A DNA stretch of 64,000 nt from Polytrichum commune. Taxonomy: Eukaryota > Streptophyta > Polytrichopsida > Polytrichales > Polytrichaceae. Within the stretch, counting starts at the first letter, position 1; each line of letters begins with the position of its first letter. The position numbers and the translations under genes are program-made. The stretch covers positions 17,874,527 through 17,938,526 of the forward strand of contig OX485808.1 of the NCBI GenBank assembly GCA_950295325.1, read 5' to 3'. The notes under the pieces are model-generated. The model was not told where the DNA came from, ran no database searches, and saw only the letters and a program-made list of their open reading frames with translations. Below, one piece after another: positions 1-12,452 of this stretch.

Positions 1-1360
1 AACACTACATTGTCTAACGTATGTGATGTCACCTACATAGGAAGGGCTATAGTATGATTAATAATTTATTTATTATACTTTACGTATCTTAAGTGGACCC
101 TATAGTGTTCCTCACATAGTTTTCCAAATACAATGAAAGATGCAAACTATTAACTCGTTAATTATGATTTTCTTTTCCAAATGCCATAATTCATTTCACC
201 TTGATTAAAAAACTTCCAACAACTACATCACTTGGCTTAACTTGTCATAAGATGGACAAGTAGGTTCACCACATGCAAAAGACGGGATATAAGCAAATAC
301 GGGTGTGCTATTATAGTCCTTGAGGTGAATGTACCACTAGAAGGAAGGCCGGACACTTTGACATGAGAACGGTAGGGTCTCATGACATAAAAAAAACCTT
401 TTGTGTCAAAGACAACACGAATGCATATTGTTTAGTGATATTTCTTCCATATATGGGTATCTGTCACTTCTTTGTCATACAAAAGGTCTGTGAAGATTTT
501 CTTGTATTTTTGGTTACTCAACTAGATCTAGATATCATGTTTACTCATTAGATCCATTCAATCCATATTAAATCCATTCAAGTTTACTCATTACATATAG
601 AATTTGTTCAAGCTTACTCATTATAGTAGAGGCGCCTATTCCCAACCAAGACCCCATCGGCAATCTATAGGGTACCGCAATTTTGATAAGGTTGGGACTG
701 AATTCTGATTAGGCCGGAACCAATAGTGCCATGACACATGTCATGGTTTTGAGTGCTAAAGTGAGGAGGAATGAGCGATTATGGCAAACTCCAGACATTG
801 GTAATGTGTTTGGGCCAACTTTGGCTTCAAGATTGCACAGGAATTTCAATTGAAGGAATAATACTACCAAAAAAATTGCATTCTTCCTAATATGGGAAAA
901 ATTTGCTCGGCCTTACACTACTCCAAATTTGGCAGAAAGTCTCTTAAGTGATCAATTATGGGCACCTCTACTCTAGATATAGATTTCATGCATATTGTTG
1001 AATGCACATGGAGGAATGTTCTCTCTAGGTTGAGTTCAAAGGTGTTCTTACAATGAACTATTTCCCCTCTTCTAAATTGTTTGTATTTTTGGCTACTCAT
1101 TCAAGCTTACTCACTAGATTCCATTTTTATTACTGAATGTCCATGAAGGAATGTTCTCTCTTTGTACAAGGGAGTCTTGCATTCATCCAACATAGAAGCA
1201 TTGATATATTCAACAATCCACATTTAATTATTTTAAGTTATTTAGATACCGTTTTAGGTTCAAAGACCCCAAATTAGTCTAGTCCAAGTCATTTGAGATG
1301 AATCCACCAAACATCTCTAGGGACAAGTTTTGATGTTGGATGGATGAGAGGTACTTTACT
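1..1360. other. Intergenic, no gene seen
   Basis: AT-rich DNA with only short random reading frames. Short recurring phrases (variants of caagcttactcatta near 590-625 and 1100-1115) suggest eroded repeat material. I see no domain, splice-flanked exon or RNA gene here. Confidence 0.4.
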
Positions 1361-1364
1361 TTAT

Positions 1365-1530
1365 AAATCCTTACATTCCAAGGCAAATCCTTACTTGATA
1401 AATCCTTATATTTCAAGTTAAATCTTTACTTGATAAGTCCTTACATTTAAAGGTAAATACGTACTTGATCACTCCTTACATTTCAAGGTAAATCCTTACT
1501 TGAAAGTTCTTACATTGTGAGGTAAAAGTA
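1365..1530. repeat. Short imperfect tandem repeat
   Basis: About four imperfect copies of a unit near 38 bp, built on the phrases CCTTACATTTCAAGGTAAAT and CCTTACTTGATAA, run head to tail. Copies differ by point changes and small indels, so the array is not fresh. No coding potential. Confidence 0.7.
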
Positions 1531-1819
1531 GCTTTTCCATACATGTTTAGTGCAATGAGTTAGTGGCTAAGGTATCCAAGTGGGGCCCACGAGGTCCAAG
1601 GCTTGGATCCCTTGGCCACCACTCTTAGCAACGTCTTGTAGGTAGTTGTGTATCATGTTATGTACTCATTTTTAACGAGATAACGATAAATACCAAATTT
1701 ATAAAAATTACCATTAATATTTACCAAATTTTTTATTGACATGATTTACCATCAAAATTACCACAAACCAAAAAATCAACTTGTCGGAACAAAGAATTTA
1801 TTAATGTTTGAAAATAATA

Positions 1820-2935
1820 TATAGAGATTGGCCGTGTCCAAATTCAAGACAAGTCCAAGATGATTGATGGTTGCCTAGATGCCCTCAATGAACCACACTT
1901 GTCATGCTTGACCATTTGTGTCTTATTAGTGTTGAAAAATTTGTCATGAGGACCCGGCTTTCCTACAACTGTAAAATCACCCACATTTTCCCACAATGTA
2001 GAATGATATGAAGTCTTTTCAAAAACCAACTGTCTACTGGTGGAATCCAAGATGTATGCTATTGAATCCAAATAGTAATGCTGGTCATTTGTGTTTTTCT
2101 CATAACCACCCTATCTTGCAAAAGATCATCCTCTTCATAATGTGACCAATGACCATGTTGAAGAGCATGGCTATCTCTCATCTTTACTATTGTGTAGCAT
2201 TTTCATTATCGTGTAGCCAAATATGCTTGCTTGACATTTATATTTGAAGGTTCTTCATATATATTGGCACAACCTAGCACTCTGAAGAGGTCTAGGACAT
2301 TTGATTCCCTTTCCTTTGTCTTGTGGAGCCTTTTGAGTCTCGACCCATCTTCTACACCCTAAAATGTGCTTCTATTAAAACCCTCTTCCCTTCACTAACA
2401 CTTGAACAATAAAGTTACCACAATAGTATGCTTGATTGTTGAGGCCACTTTTCACATAGAATCCCTCAACTCCCAAAGTGTTAATAGCAAGTATAACCAC
2501 CTTGATGTGCATAACTCTTACACACATGCTTTTGTTCTCAAAACCATACCAATGCATGGACTCTTGGACCCATGATGCTATGTCACCCGATGGGGACACG
2601 CATTGCAAAGCCCTCCATGATAAAATATCGCCAAACACTAACAATGAGTACTCAAATACGGCAAAAGGTTCAACCTCAACCTTTAGGAAAAAGAAATGTA
2701 GGGTCCTCAAAATGCAATGGTCACTAAAGGTATACCTCACAACCTAGCATTTGGGGACACTTCCCTTGGTTCATTGTCACCATGACAATGTTCTTTGGAA
2801 ACATGCATTGCAAATAAAGCCCAACATGCAATGAACCTCGAGGGTGAATAGGCTAAAAACATAACCCTTGCCACAAACCTATATTGGTTGAATGAAGGGG
2901 CAAAACAATGTTCAATTGTTGAAAGAAGCAACCAT
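1820..2935 (-). other. Minus-strand open stretches, unassigned
   Basis: Three short minus-strand frames (about 75, 121 and 64 residues) lie in a row here. They have fairly protein-like composition but no motif I recognise. They could be remains of a decayed gene or transposon, or chance. No convincing splice sites join them. Confidence 0.15.
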
Positions 2936-3002
2936 TATAGACATGAAAACTCCAAACAATCATAAACCATAATAAGTAGTACCTCATTTCTCTAAAATGA
3001 AC

Positions 3003-3640
3003 TCGGGGGGGGGGGGGGGGGGGGTCACTCCCTCTTGTGTTATGTAACCACGTGCGTACAAAGAGTATTTTTATGGGGTCTATTTACCTCCTCATTTGGA
3101 TTTTAGGGAACCCTTTAAGTAGAAAAAAAACTACTTCACCAAATATTCAACACCCTATAGGTAATTATAAAAGAGTACCTAGACTATTTCAAACGATGCT
3201 AAATTACTTATAAATTTTTTATTTACTCGTTCCATACGAAGGCAAACTTAAGACTCCAATATTGCATGGCATATATATCCATGTTGCTATATATTGGTGA
3301 AAGAAGAGTGTACACATCATAACCCAGTCATTCAATTGTTCGTCCATTTCGCATGTATTATATGTGAATATAATCATTTTCTTTATAAAAATATCCTTTA
3401 TTATTATTTTTCATATTGATTTCTTTCTACCTCAAACCTAAAGTGGGGATTTTCCCCTTATGCTAATTTATATATAATCACATGCTTCACAATTCAAATA
3501 GGCTATGGTAGATCCAAAGTTTCTATTATTTTTCCTGCCAATAAATAGTTGTTGCACCCTATAGTCACGCCTATAGTTGTGCACTCTATAGTTGGTCTCA
3601 CATGATTTCCACTTTTTGGCTAGTCACCCCCCCCCCCCCG
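3003..3640. mobile_element. G-tract-ended DNA transposon, copy 1 (638 bp)
   Basis: The left end reads ctcg followed by 20 G then TCACTCCC. The right end, read inward, is CG followed by 13 G then TGACTAGCC. Flanks AAAATGAAC and AAAATCAAC agree at 8 of 9 positions, a decayed target-site duplication. About 30 bp inside the G run, the left end carries ACCACGTGCG followed by a TATTTTTATGGGG block. This arrangement recurs at 13.5, 16.0, 43.5 and 63.2 kb. No coding sequence inside, so non-autonomous. Confidence 0.65.
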
Positions 3641-5170
3641 AAAATCAACCATTTGCACATATGAAGTTCTCATATAAGTAATTAAATGACTTTCTATTAT
3701 AAGTAAACTTTTGATTAAATGACTAAAATGCCTTGGTTCCAACTTTGGGATGTTATTTATTAAGTATGTTGCAATTGCATACTCATACATGTTATGCCAT
3801 TTGTAAGGATCGATCTCAAATACAATTTTTCCTCAACCATGTAAACATAGGTGAACATTCAAAGATGATAAGCTTCATCAAGACTTAAGTTTTTGCATAT
3901 GGTAATTCAAGCCATTATAGTAATCAACATGATGTACAATTTCCTCTATGAAAGTTACTTCAAGTTCCATTGATTTCTATGAATTATGGACTCCCATGAG
4001 TTTTGGGCCTCAGAAGGCCACAAAAATGATACTTCAAAGTAAAGGGATTGTTGTTAGTCCCATATGTTTACTCATATGAAATCCATTTGCTCATCACATA
4101 AATGGATGTTTTTTTTTCAAATGACAATAAGTTTATTAATGTTTCTGAGTGTTTTGACAACTCAAGATCAAATTCCAAGAGTCCGTGACAGTGATCGGAG
4201 AGATTTTTGGACAATATCGGTTGAGATCCTAGTGTTTGTAAGTCCAACCAGTTACATGTTCACATCCTCTGGCTTTCCTTTATAAAATTGGGGTGTATTC
4301 TATAAATTCCTGTAAAATGATCAGTAATTTTTCTGCTGTCTTGAACTTCAACCGCTTATTTCTCAAACTCAACCAGTTCGTCTGTAAGTACTAACTGCCA
4401 GTTCTCCCTGATCATAGGTCCGTGCTTATCACCTACATAGTTCGATACACATGGCAATTGTTTATAACCCAGACTAGTATATTATGAATACAAATATAAG
4501 TCCAAATATGTAATTATCTATGCGGTAGGCATGCAGGGCATCATTAAACCCAAAACATGTGAAAACTATAATTGTGTTGTCAATTTTGAGACATTGTAAC
4601 ATGCACTAGCCCCTAATGTTCGTATTGCAAGTCTCTACAAAATGAAGAGGCTAACCCGATATGGTGACCAATCCCTATTGGTTGTCAACCAACACATGGT
4701 TGTTTTTTGCGGTGCTCTCAATGTGCAAGCGCATGGCAATCAATTCCTTAACATTTTAAAACAAAATTATGGTAGACAAGCCAATTTAATAATAAATGCA
4801 CCAACAATTGGACCAATTCAAGCAGTCAAGAGTTACCCTAGGCTAGAAGCAATCACGTGCAAGACAAAAAAAATCATCATTGTATAATTTAGAAAGAAGT
4901 TTATGGTGTTTATTCAAATTACACAACATTATGTATGTGAGAATCCGTATCACACATTGTCAATGACCGCGTATCCAACCCAACAAATTCCATGTTCCGG
5001 TCTGCCATTGCGAACCTCACCTCTCTATATCACTTATTGCTACTAATCCATGATCATGCTCATTGCGCGCTCGCAATGAGCACAAACTACTCCCTTCATC
5101 GACACCCTAAATGCATACTGTATCTCATAACCACTTTATATGTGCCTTCCTTTATCGTCAATTGCCACAC
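3641..5170. other. Intergenic, no gene recognised
   Basis: An 81-residue plus-strand frame at 4642-4887 is the only longer open stretch. It has no recognised motif and no supporting splice sites. I treat the region as non-coding. Confidence 0.35.
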
Positions 5171-5180
5171 ACATTCATAG

Positions 5181-5861
5181 CTACTGTATGGGCATAATGT
5201 AGTCTTCGCCCCACAATGTATCCATATTGACCACCTGTGATAGCTTGAAAATCGACCTCGACTCGTCGGGCCATTGCAATGGCGTCTGGGGGTGGTAGAC
5301 CTCCGTCACGCATACTTGGTACCACCCTTCCGCAACAAGGACATTGGGCATATACTCCATGCCAGGTCTTCCTGTAATCCTTCCGATAGCCAGCTTTGTG
5401 CACTTGTTCCGTTGGTCCACAACGTACACAATCTCTTCCAATTCAAATGCCTGCAAAAGGAAGTGCTTAATAACCAAACATCATATTACCACAATCCACA
5501 CCAAATTACTTCCTTAATAACCAACTATCCCAAATCCAAGTTCCCAATAACATGCCTAAGGTGGATTCTTTGTCTTTGCATTTCAAATTGACGCTCCTAT
5601 TGCAAGCAAAATGTAAGCGACAACAAAATTCACGCAAAATCAACTCACACGTTGTTTTGGGGCCATTGCTTTGGCCGCGACACCCTCTGCTTTCTTCTCA
5701 CTCGACCTGGAAACACCATTTGTGTCTTGTTCATCCTCCGTCGAATCGCTATCGTCCGAACTCTTCACATCATGTGCTTCCTTCTCCTTTGCAGTGACGT
5801 TCCGTGTAGAAGACGTCCCCTTTCTCTTCTTGCCGTATAACGACTCTGCTGGTGGCCCCAT
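5181..5861 (-). CDS. Two-exon gene, DUF8039-like (CACTA-transposon-associated)
   Basis: Minus-strand exons at 5861-5649 and 5450-5181 are joined by a good donor (CGT|GTGAGT) and acceptor (TTTTGCAG|GC) with matching phase 0. The first exon is basic and acidic low-complexity sequence (a KKRKG cluster, then a D/E/S-rich run). The second gives about 89 residues ending in TAG, with the spacing AIGR-(~18)-EGWYQVCV-(~8)-PLQWPDE. I associate that pattern with DUF8039, a small domain often found in proteins of plant En/Spm (CACTA) transposons. The true 5' end is uncertain: an in-frame stop lies shortly upstream of the ATG, but a possible acceptor (gggggtag) falls in between, so earlier exons may exist. 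No TNP2 transposase domain is visible nearby. Family assignment is from memory and moderate. Confidence 0.45.
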
Positions 5862-7114
5862 ATCAACATGTCGTCCCGTCTACCCCCACACATCAAATTC
5901 CACAAACCATATCAATTGTAAACAATAAAAATTCGTACACTACACAAAAGTAACTGTCAACATACACCTTGCTGCACCTCAAGAATGGTGCACAAGACAA
6001 ACCTGCTCATACACCCTTCTGCCCGCTCCCCACACACTCATACCGCGGCGAACCTGCACATTAGCAAGCCACACATATGGGAGTGTCAATGTTCATGTGC
6101 TTACCATTATGCAATGTCTCTGTAGTTCATGGGCAGAAGCAATGGGAAGGTTTGCATCTAGCAAACACTATCATAATCTACGGATGATCAAATCTGAATT
6201 TTTTGTATGGATATTTCACACATCATTGGCATGTCTGCTTGAGTGCATGGGTGGGTTGAGGATGGCAGCCATTTGCAACAGTGACCAACCATAGTAATTC
6301 ATAGGGTACTAAGGCATGTAGAGTGCACAATGCCACATACAATTCACCCAATTGGCTTACAAGTCTCCGGCATATGTGATAAATTGATGTTGAAAGACAC
6401 ATCATTGAGAAAAATGTTTAAAATTACCTCTAACCGAAGTGTACTGTTGACTCAGGCACTTTCTCTCAGGGATGGCAACTACAGTATAATAGGATTGAAT
6501 GACAACGAATCATGGAAGCACTCACTGAGTTTCTATTGGAACAAATATTCTATTTGTCTCAGTGGAAAGTGAAGGTGAGTATGTACAGTGATTACAAGTT
6601 TCTAGGAATTTGTGCTTCTGAAACATCTAACTCTGGTTTTAGAATTTAGCACATTTTCATTTCTGGTGATTTTTATTTCTCAACTTCATCAAAAGCACTA
6701 TGTCCAATCCAAGTCCGCTTTACAACAGGTCCGGGTCCCAAGGCTTTGGAAAAAAAGTGATGTGGATTTCTCTTGGCCATGGTGTTCGAACCACCAACCA
6801 TGAGCACGAGAAATCCTATGACTATTTTTCCTCACAGTCCTTGGTCACGTGTGCAAAATGGCCATGAGATAGGACTATGTGCTTAGAACACAAACACCGT
6901 TCTAAATCCCACAACAAGTGCAATTAAAATGTCCTATCTCACAAGAAAATTCTTTCACTTTAGACCTATGATAACTTTGGCATCTCCTAAAACTTGAGAT
7001 ACCGATTTGCAATGTGCGCGGTTTGCAATTGCTAACGAATTGAAGAACTTCAGATCAGATCCAACGGCCAAAAAATGCAGGTGATCTGATCCCCACAACA
7101 GGATTATCACATAC
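5862..7114. other. No clear gene
   Basis: Short frames only. If the exon-like segment at 7115-7234 belongs to the same minus-strand gene as 5181-5861, this stretch would be an intron or contain small unrecognised exons. Confidence 0.3.
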
Positions 7115-7234
7115 CTTAGGCGGCATTTTGTCGTGAGTCCGAATCCAAAGGCACCAATGTGGTTTTGTGGACTCCAAGCTGTCCCCAAAGCTCGGAAAAA
7201 CAGAGTAAGCCTCGCTCTCGTCCCGCTCACAAAT
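7115..7234 (-). CDS. Isolated exon-like segment, 40 codons
   Basis: Exactly 120 nt, open in one frame, bounded by a strong acceptor (TTTGCAG|AT) and a strong donor (AAG|GTATGT), phase 0 at both ends. It begins ICERDESEAYSVFPSFGD and contains the Trp-rich piece PHWCLWIRTHD. I do not recognise the family. It may be an internal exon of a minus-strand gene continuing toward the 5181-5861 exons, or a captured gene fragment. The splice-site quality and the lack of stops are the only support. Confidence 0.35.
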
Positions 7235-7494
7235 CTGCAAACAAATTACAATGAATCAGCTCCACTAACCAATTAACATACTCACATTGCCACCAGAGCA
7301 TCCATATCACACAACACTGTAGGGAGGCTCCCTAATCTGACAGAAGATTAATCAGTTTCCCCCATACATACACTCACCACATGTCACTCTTACATTGGCT
7401 GAGACCTACTTGGATCCCGTGTGGCAACTACCTACATTCCAACAACACTAGGAAAGATAGATGAAATCGAGCATCCTTCGCAGTATCCTCACTA

Positions 7495-7680
7495 GCATGT
7501 CACTCGCAATTGTCGAAAATGGAGCTTCTCTTCATGCAATCTGAACAGGAAATATACTCCACCAACGAAACCAACTCCCAGAAAATCTCAACACTTGTAT
7601 GTCACTCGCATTTGTTGAAAGATATATAGAGCTTCTGTTCATGCAATCTCAACAGGGAATATACTCCACCAAGTAAACTA
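7495..7680. repeat. Two-copy imperfect tandem repeat
   Basis: A roughly 105-bp unit occurs twice. Both copies hold tgtcactcgca, then gagcttct, tcatgcaatct and atatactccaccaa in the same order and spacing, with scattered substitutions. It lies just upstream of the exon-like segment at 7882. Confidence 0.65.
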
Positions 7681-7881
7681 ATTCACACAAAATCGCAATT
7701 TATGTCATGTATCCTCACAATTTCGCTGCGACTTCACCCACAATTGTTGAAGACAGAGCTTGTTTGTTGAAGAAACTGTTCCAATGGATTCGGAGGAGAA
7801 GCCTCCTTCCCTCTCCCTCTCTCCCTCCCTCTCTCTCTCAGAGAACAACTTAGCAAGCAACTGGCAGGATCGCCATCAAGG

Positions 7882-8010
7882 ATGAAGTGGAATTGTGAGA
7901 AAATGGCGACATTGAGGGTTAAGTTTCTAACTTATATTATGGCTCTGACACTTTGCGTAGGATCAACGGCTCTTGGTAACCTGTCAAATCGTCCTTATAA
8001 ATTAGACGAG
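7882..8010 (+). CDS. First exon with signal-peptide-like N-terminus, unassigned
   Basis: An ATG at 7882 follows a C/T-rich leader (about 7800-7842, microsatellite-like CTCTC) typical of plant 5' untranslated regions. The 43 codons are open and run into a consensus donor (GAG|GTAAGT at 8010/8011). A second in-frame Met (residue 7) is followed by basic residues and a hydrophobic stretch (LTYIMALTLCVGSTALG), which resembles a secretory signal peptide. No downstream exon was found before the MITEs from 8.5 kb on. The gene may be truncated or its later exons may be short. Function unknown. Confidence 0.35.
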
Positions 8011-8497
8011 GTAAGTTTCGATTTACATGCAGAGCTGGACCAGGTCCACATTCTAAAGTTCCAAGATGATGGTAGTAGTTAAAAGGTTATGGTGATTATA
8101 CCTTTGATAAGGTTCTTATAGGCATTTGGGCAGTGTTAGTAGTGATAGATTATTGTTGTTTTTGTTGGATCTTGTTGGTAATTGGAAGAGGATCTCATCA
8201 CAATTTAGCTTGTGGTTTTTGAATGTGTTGTCTGAATAAGCATTCAAAAGCGACCCTAGACTCGTATGTTCAAACCATGTTCATCTTGAGTAATAATTTT
8301 ATAGGGGTCGCTTTTGGGCAAGGGTCACAGTTAGGTGTGATTCCCATGTTGGTTTATTACCAACATTTTTAGTATTTAATATGTTCAATCTCCATGTGAT
8401 GTATAAGGCTGGAGAGTACATGTTCAGGAATTATCATACCATTCTTGAGTGATTTAGTGAATGCAGTATCTAAATCAACAATTTTCAAGTATATACT

Positions 8498-8990
8498 GCA
8501 CGAAATATTGTATTTAGTGTCACCAATTCTATTTCCCTTGCTCAATGCTTATTGTAGATTGCCCATGTGCCACCAACACTAAATGTAGACCTTACATTAT
8601 TTGTCACTCCTTGTAAAAACAAATTCGCATTGTGATTTATAATATTGCAATTACTATCACTTACTGAGTGATATTTCTTTCAGATTTCAATCATCCATGA
8701 CAATATTTCATAACAAAAATGTTGAGATGTAGAAACACCCAAACTTTGTTTCATTAATTGACATGAATTTCATACATATGCCACAGTAGAGTGGGCGAGC
8801 AAGAGTAGGCATGCAGGTGCACATAGGCAACCTTGTTGAGTAGGTAGGATTTTGGGCAATGGATGAACTAAAAGTAAGTTGGGATGGCAGTACTTGTGAA
8901 CTTATTTATAAGAAAGTGTTACTAAAAAAAGTTACCACGGTGACATAAAATTCCATATGGCATTAAATAAAATGTTTAGTGTAGTAAGAG
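8498..8990. mobile_element. Palindromic-end MITE (TTTAGTGTAG family)
   Basis: The left end has a decayed copy (gaaatattgtatttagtgtc) and the right end a copy (ttaaataaaatgtttagtgtag) of an end motif also found at 9.85, 10.2, 37.4, 48.4, 27.5, 42.4 and 53.9 kb. The motif is a near-perfect palindrome, CTAAATATNATATTTAG. No coding sequence. Boundaries approximate. Confidence 0.4.
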
Positions 8991-9852
8991 CCTTCACTTG
9001 TATTTGGTGTGTAAGTTTAAATTTGGGGTATGTTTAAAAGAGTACATCTTGAGAGCCCCTCTTAAGTATGCGACCAAGATTATCTTGTGTTACCTTCACA
9101 AGGAACCATAAACCAAAGTCATAGCAATTAACATATCCACTAGGAGGCTCTTGGAGAGTAGTTTATGAATTTCCAACATCACATAATTTGGAATATGGCT
9201 TTTAAAAGTCATGATTATCAATGATCTTGAATGGTGAAACAAAATTTGGCGAAGTGAATAATGTTGAGCATTCGCTTATCTACCTTGATACTAGGTGAGT
9301 TCTTGTTTTTGTGTTAAGATTTACATCAAAATTTTCCATTCAAGTATATTACATTGTTTATGATACATATTATGGGTCACACTATATATGAGGAAACTAA
9401 CACTCAAAACATGGTGAATAATTGTGGGTGCACATTGCATTCCAAGTAGCAATATATAATATCAAAGGTGTATGTTGTAGGTCATATTATTTTAATTAGA
9501 TAGAAATTAGTGTGCATTTGAGAGACTTTCAACAAAGTGAAATCCAATATAAGAATCCAAACCCTACCTGAATGGTTTTGAATCTACAATAAAACACTTA
9601 ATTTATTTTCTAATAATATTTTAAAACCAAATTGTAAATATTTATGTACCCAAATTCTCCTTGTTAAACGTTATTGCCTTAAAACAAAATTTCCATGAAT
9701 TGTGAGTATGTGGAAAATATAAATCAATTCTCTTAAGTATAAAGTTCCACATTATTTTTATGTGTGATGGTGTATAGTTTGGATCACACTATAGTACATT
9801 GAAGATTAAATCACATTATAAATATGCCCACAATATTTCCCATAAACAATGT

Positions 9853-10236
9853 ATTACGCTAAACATGATATTTAGTGTCATATGGTATGTAATGTCAATA
9901 TGGTAACTTTTCGGATGACACTTCTTGTGAATAAGTTTACAAATACTATCATGGATGATGGATGAGTTCATCCATTGGCCAAAAGCCTACCTTCTGTTGT
10001 TAGCAACTGTGATGGAACATTGTCATAGATGATCGAATTTTGGATGAAAAATCACTTCGTAAGTGACACTAATTAATTACAACACTGTATATCTATAGCC
10101 CCCAACAAAAATTACAAGGAATGACAAATAATTTTGGGTTAACATTTAGTTTTGGTGACACTACACCGCAGTTTACAATTAGTATTGAGCGAGACAGTTA
10201 GAATTGATTACACTAAATATCATGTTTAGTGTAGTT
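9853..10236. mobile_element. Palindromic-end MITE (TTTAGTGTAG family)
   Basis: About 384 bp between the inverted ends acgctaaacatgatatttag (left) and ctaaatatcatgtttagtgt (right). The end motif is itself palindromic and shared with other copies in the window. Interior AT-rich without genes. No certain target duplication. Confidence 0.5.
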
Positions 10237-11887
10237 GGATCTTGGTTTACCTCTTAAAAAACAATAGCTTCATAAGGCTATTATTTGCAATGAGCTCCTT
10301 TACCTTATTTAACTGTTGTATTTTTATAGCAACAACCATGAAAGGCTTTGGATTGAGGAAACACAATGACAAGCTTTATATTGGAATGCACTTACACCAA
10401 CTTACCCCAACATCTATTAGTGTGGTCATATTCAAAGTTACAAGATACCATGTAGTCTAAAAAGTTTAACCAATATAGTGGCTTCAAGGCTTGAGTAGTC
10501 GTAGTTGTCCAATGAATTAACCACCAACTCTGAGAAGGTCATTTTGAGCATACATGTTCCGGAACCATCTATTTGATGTATTTAGCATCATGGAGTTTAT
10601 TGGAGCATTTCTAGATTGCAAAGTCTATTTAGATTTATTGACTAATTGAGAGTCTCACATGTGAAAAACTTTCCACACAAATGTCGAACCAAAGTATGCA
10701 AATATGAACCAACTTTCATTATAATGGACCAAAGAGAAACTACAAGTCATAAAGAGGTTCTAAAAGTACCTAGTGCTATCCTCATTTAGATGTTTTTGAC
10801 AAAGGATTTCAAACAAATTATGTAGAAGATGCTCATGAAAAGGATAACTTATGGTATCACAAAAAGCTTGAGATCATCGAAGTCATTCTTTGCACCCAAT
10901 CAAATCTCATCATCCCCACCATACCCATCTTTTGCACCCATGGAATCTCAACCTCTTTTTTGTGTGTGTGGTTTGTTTGAGGAGGGGGGGGGGATTTCTA
11001 AGGCACAATGTCCTTTGTTTCCTTTGTAAAACTTAATGCATTATAGGTAAAAATAGTAGGCAGTGGCAAGGCAATGGCCACAACCATTGTACATGGATTA
11101 TACATGGCTTGTCACTTATTCGTGTTGTTAGTATTTTCTATTCAGTCGAAGAATTTAAGTGTATATGGACAAAATCAATGAAGAATTACAATCTATATCC
11201 AATATTATTTCCTATCATTATATTTACTTATAGAGTGCACATCTGCATATTTTCATTACTTCCAAAATTTTCATAAGTCTATGTTTACTTGAAGCCTTTG
11301 CAAACCATGGTAGAATGCTCTGAGTAGTATAATGCTTGATAAGGAATCTAAATTAATATTGTGCATTCCTTGTTTTTTTGTTTTTTTTGTTTTAAAAATA
11401 ATCACATTTTACTTTTGTCTTGACCCACAAGCATCCATTGGGCCCACAAGTACTCAATATGCCCATTTATTAATGTCGTTAGCATAAGACGTATTCTTTG
11501 CAAGATATGATATTATGTTGTACTATATGATATCATGCATGTCGATTTAGATGGGTGAAGATGGTTTAAAGACATGTCAAATCAACCTGTGACTCAAACA
11601 TGGACGGTGCCAATAATGGCTAGAAAGAAGATAGAGTGAGTCATGAATTGAGTACAACTTACACCTTCATTTGGACATTAGCCTTAGATCCTTATCAAAT
11701 CAAGGTAAAAGTTCTTTTTGTACAATTGCCCAAACACCTACATTTCACAAATATTTTTTGTTTCGTACCAGTAATATTGATCTAGCCATGGTTAAAATTC
11801 CTATCCATAACACATATCACACATTATAACTTGAGAAGAGAATTTTAAAAATGACATATGAAATGCATTGGTGAGCAAGGTGGATGC
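10237..11887. other. Intergenic, nothing identified
   Basis: Only short frames, plus a homopolymer G run at about 10983-10993. I could not pair that run with a second end, so it is not called as an element. Confidence 0.35.
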
Positions 11888-12452
11888 TTGTAGGGTGCAC
11901 TTTTCATACTACATACATATTGAGAAGAGTGTAAAAAGAGGATTTACTTGAGGCGTTGGTATACATAATATTTATAAGGGCGATGTATAGTTTCCTTGTT
12001 GTTTTCCTCTTTTGTGTACAAATATATAAGCTAAAGAGAATTAAAAACTAGAGGTGGATGTACAAAAGAGAATTAAGATTTTTTGAAAGAAAAAAAACCA
12101 TGTTAATTTCATTCATTCATTGCCTTATCTTTGATTATGTATGTTGTAAGATCAGATTCTTATGAACGACATCCTTTGGACTAAAAAGAATTCAATAATT
12201 TTCTAATGGAGAAGTCAAAGTGGATTTACAATTCTATTTTCTTTCTTCATGATATGAGTATTGTGTGTGTAGTTGAGGCATTTATCATAATGATTTGAAA
12301 ATCTTAGTATAAATACACAAGCCTAATATCCAAGCTCACCATTGGTATATATATTCGCAATATTCTCTATAATTTTCTCATATCCATGATTTTTATTTTG
12401 TAGTCACCCACACATGCAATAAAAACTCTAATAATGAATGCACCCCCTACAA
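11888..12452. mobile_element. GGGTGGACTC-family MITE, diverged copy
   Basis: Inverted ends TTGTAGGGTGCAC (left) and, read inward from the right, TTGTAGGGGGTGCATTC. The interior shares ordered phrases with the copies at 27.6, 31.0, 31.8 and 62.9 kb: catactacatac, gaggcgttggtatacata, a cttttgtgtac block, aaatacacaagcc and gtagtcaccca. Target duplication not clear. Non-coding. Confidence 0.5.

Noticed and set aside
3005-3024. Long G runs as sequencing or assembly artefacts only
   Set aside because: The runs recur at the ends of structured elements bounded by 8-bp duplications, with conserved inner boxes. Their exact lengths may still be inaccurate.
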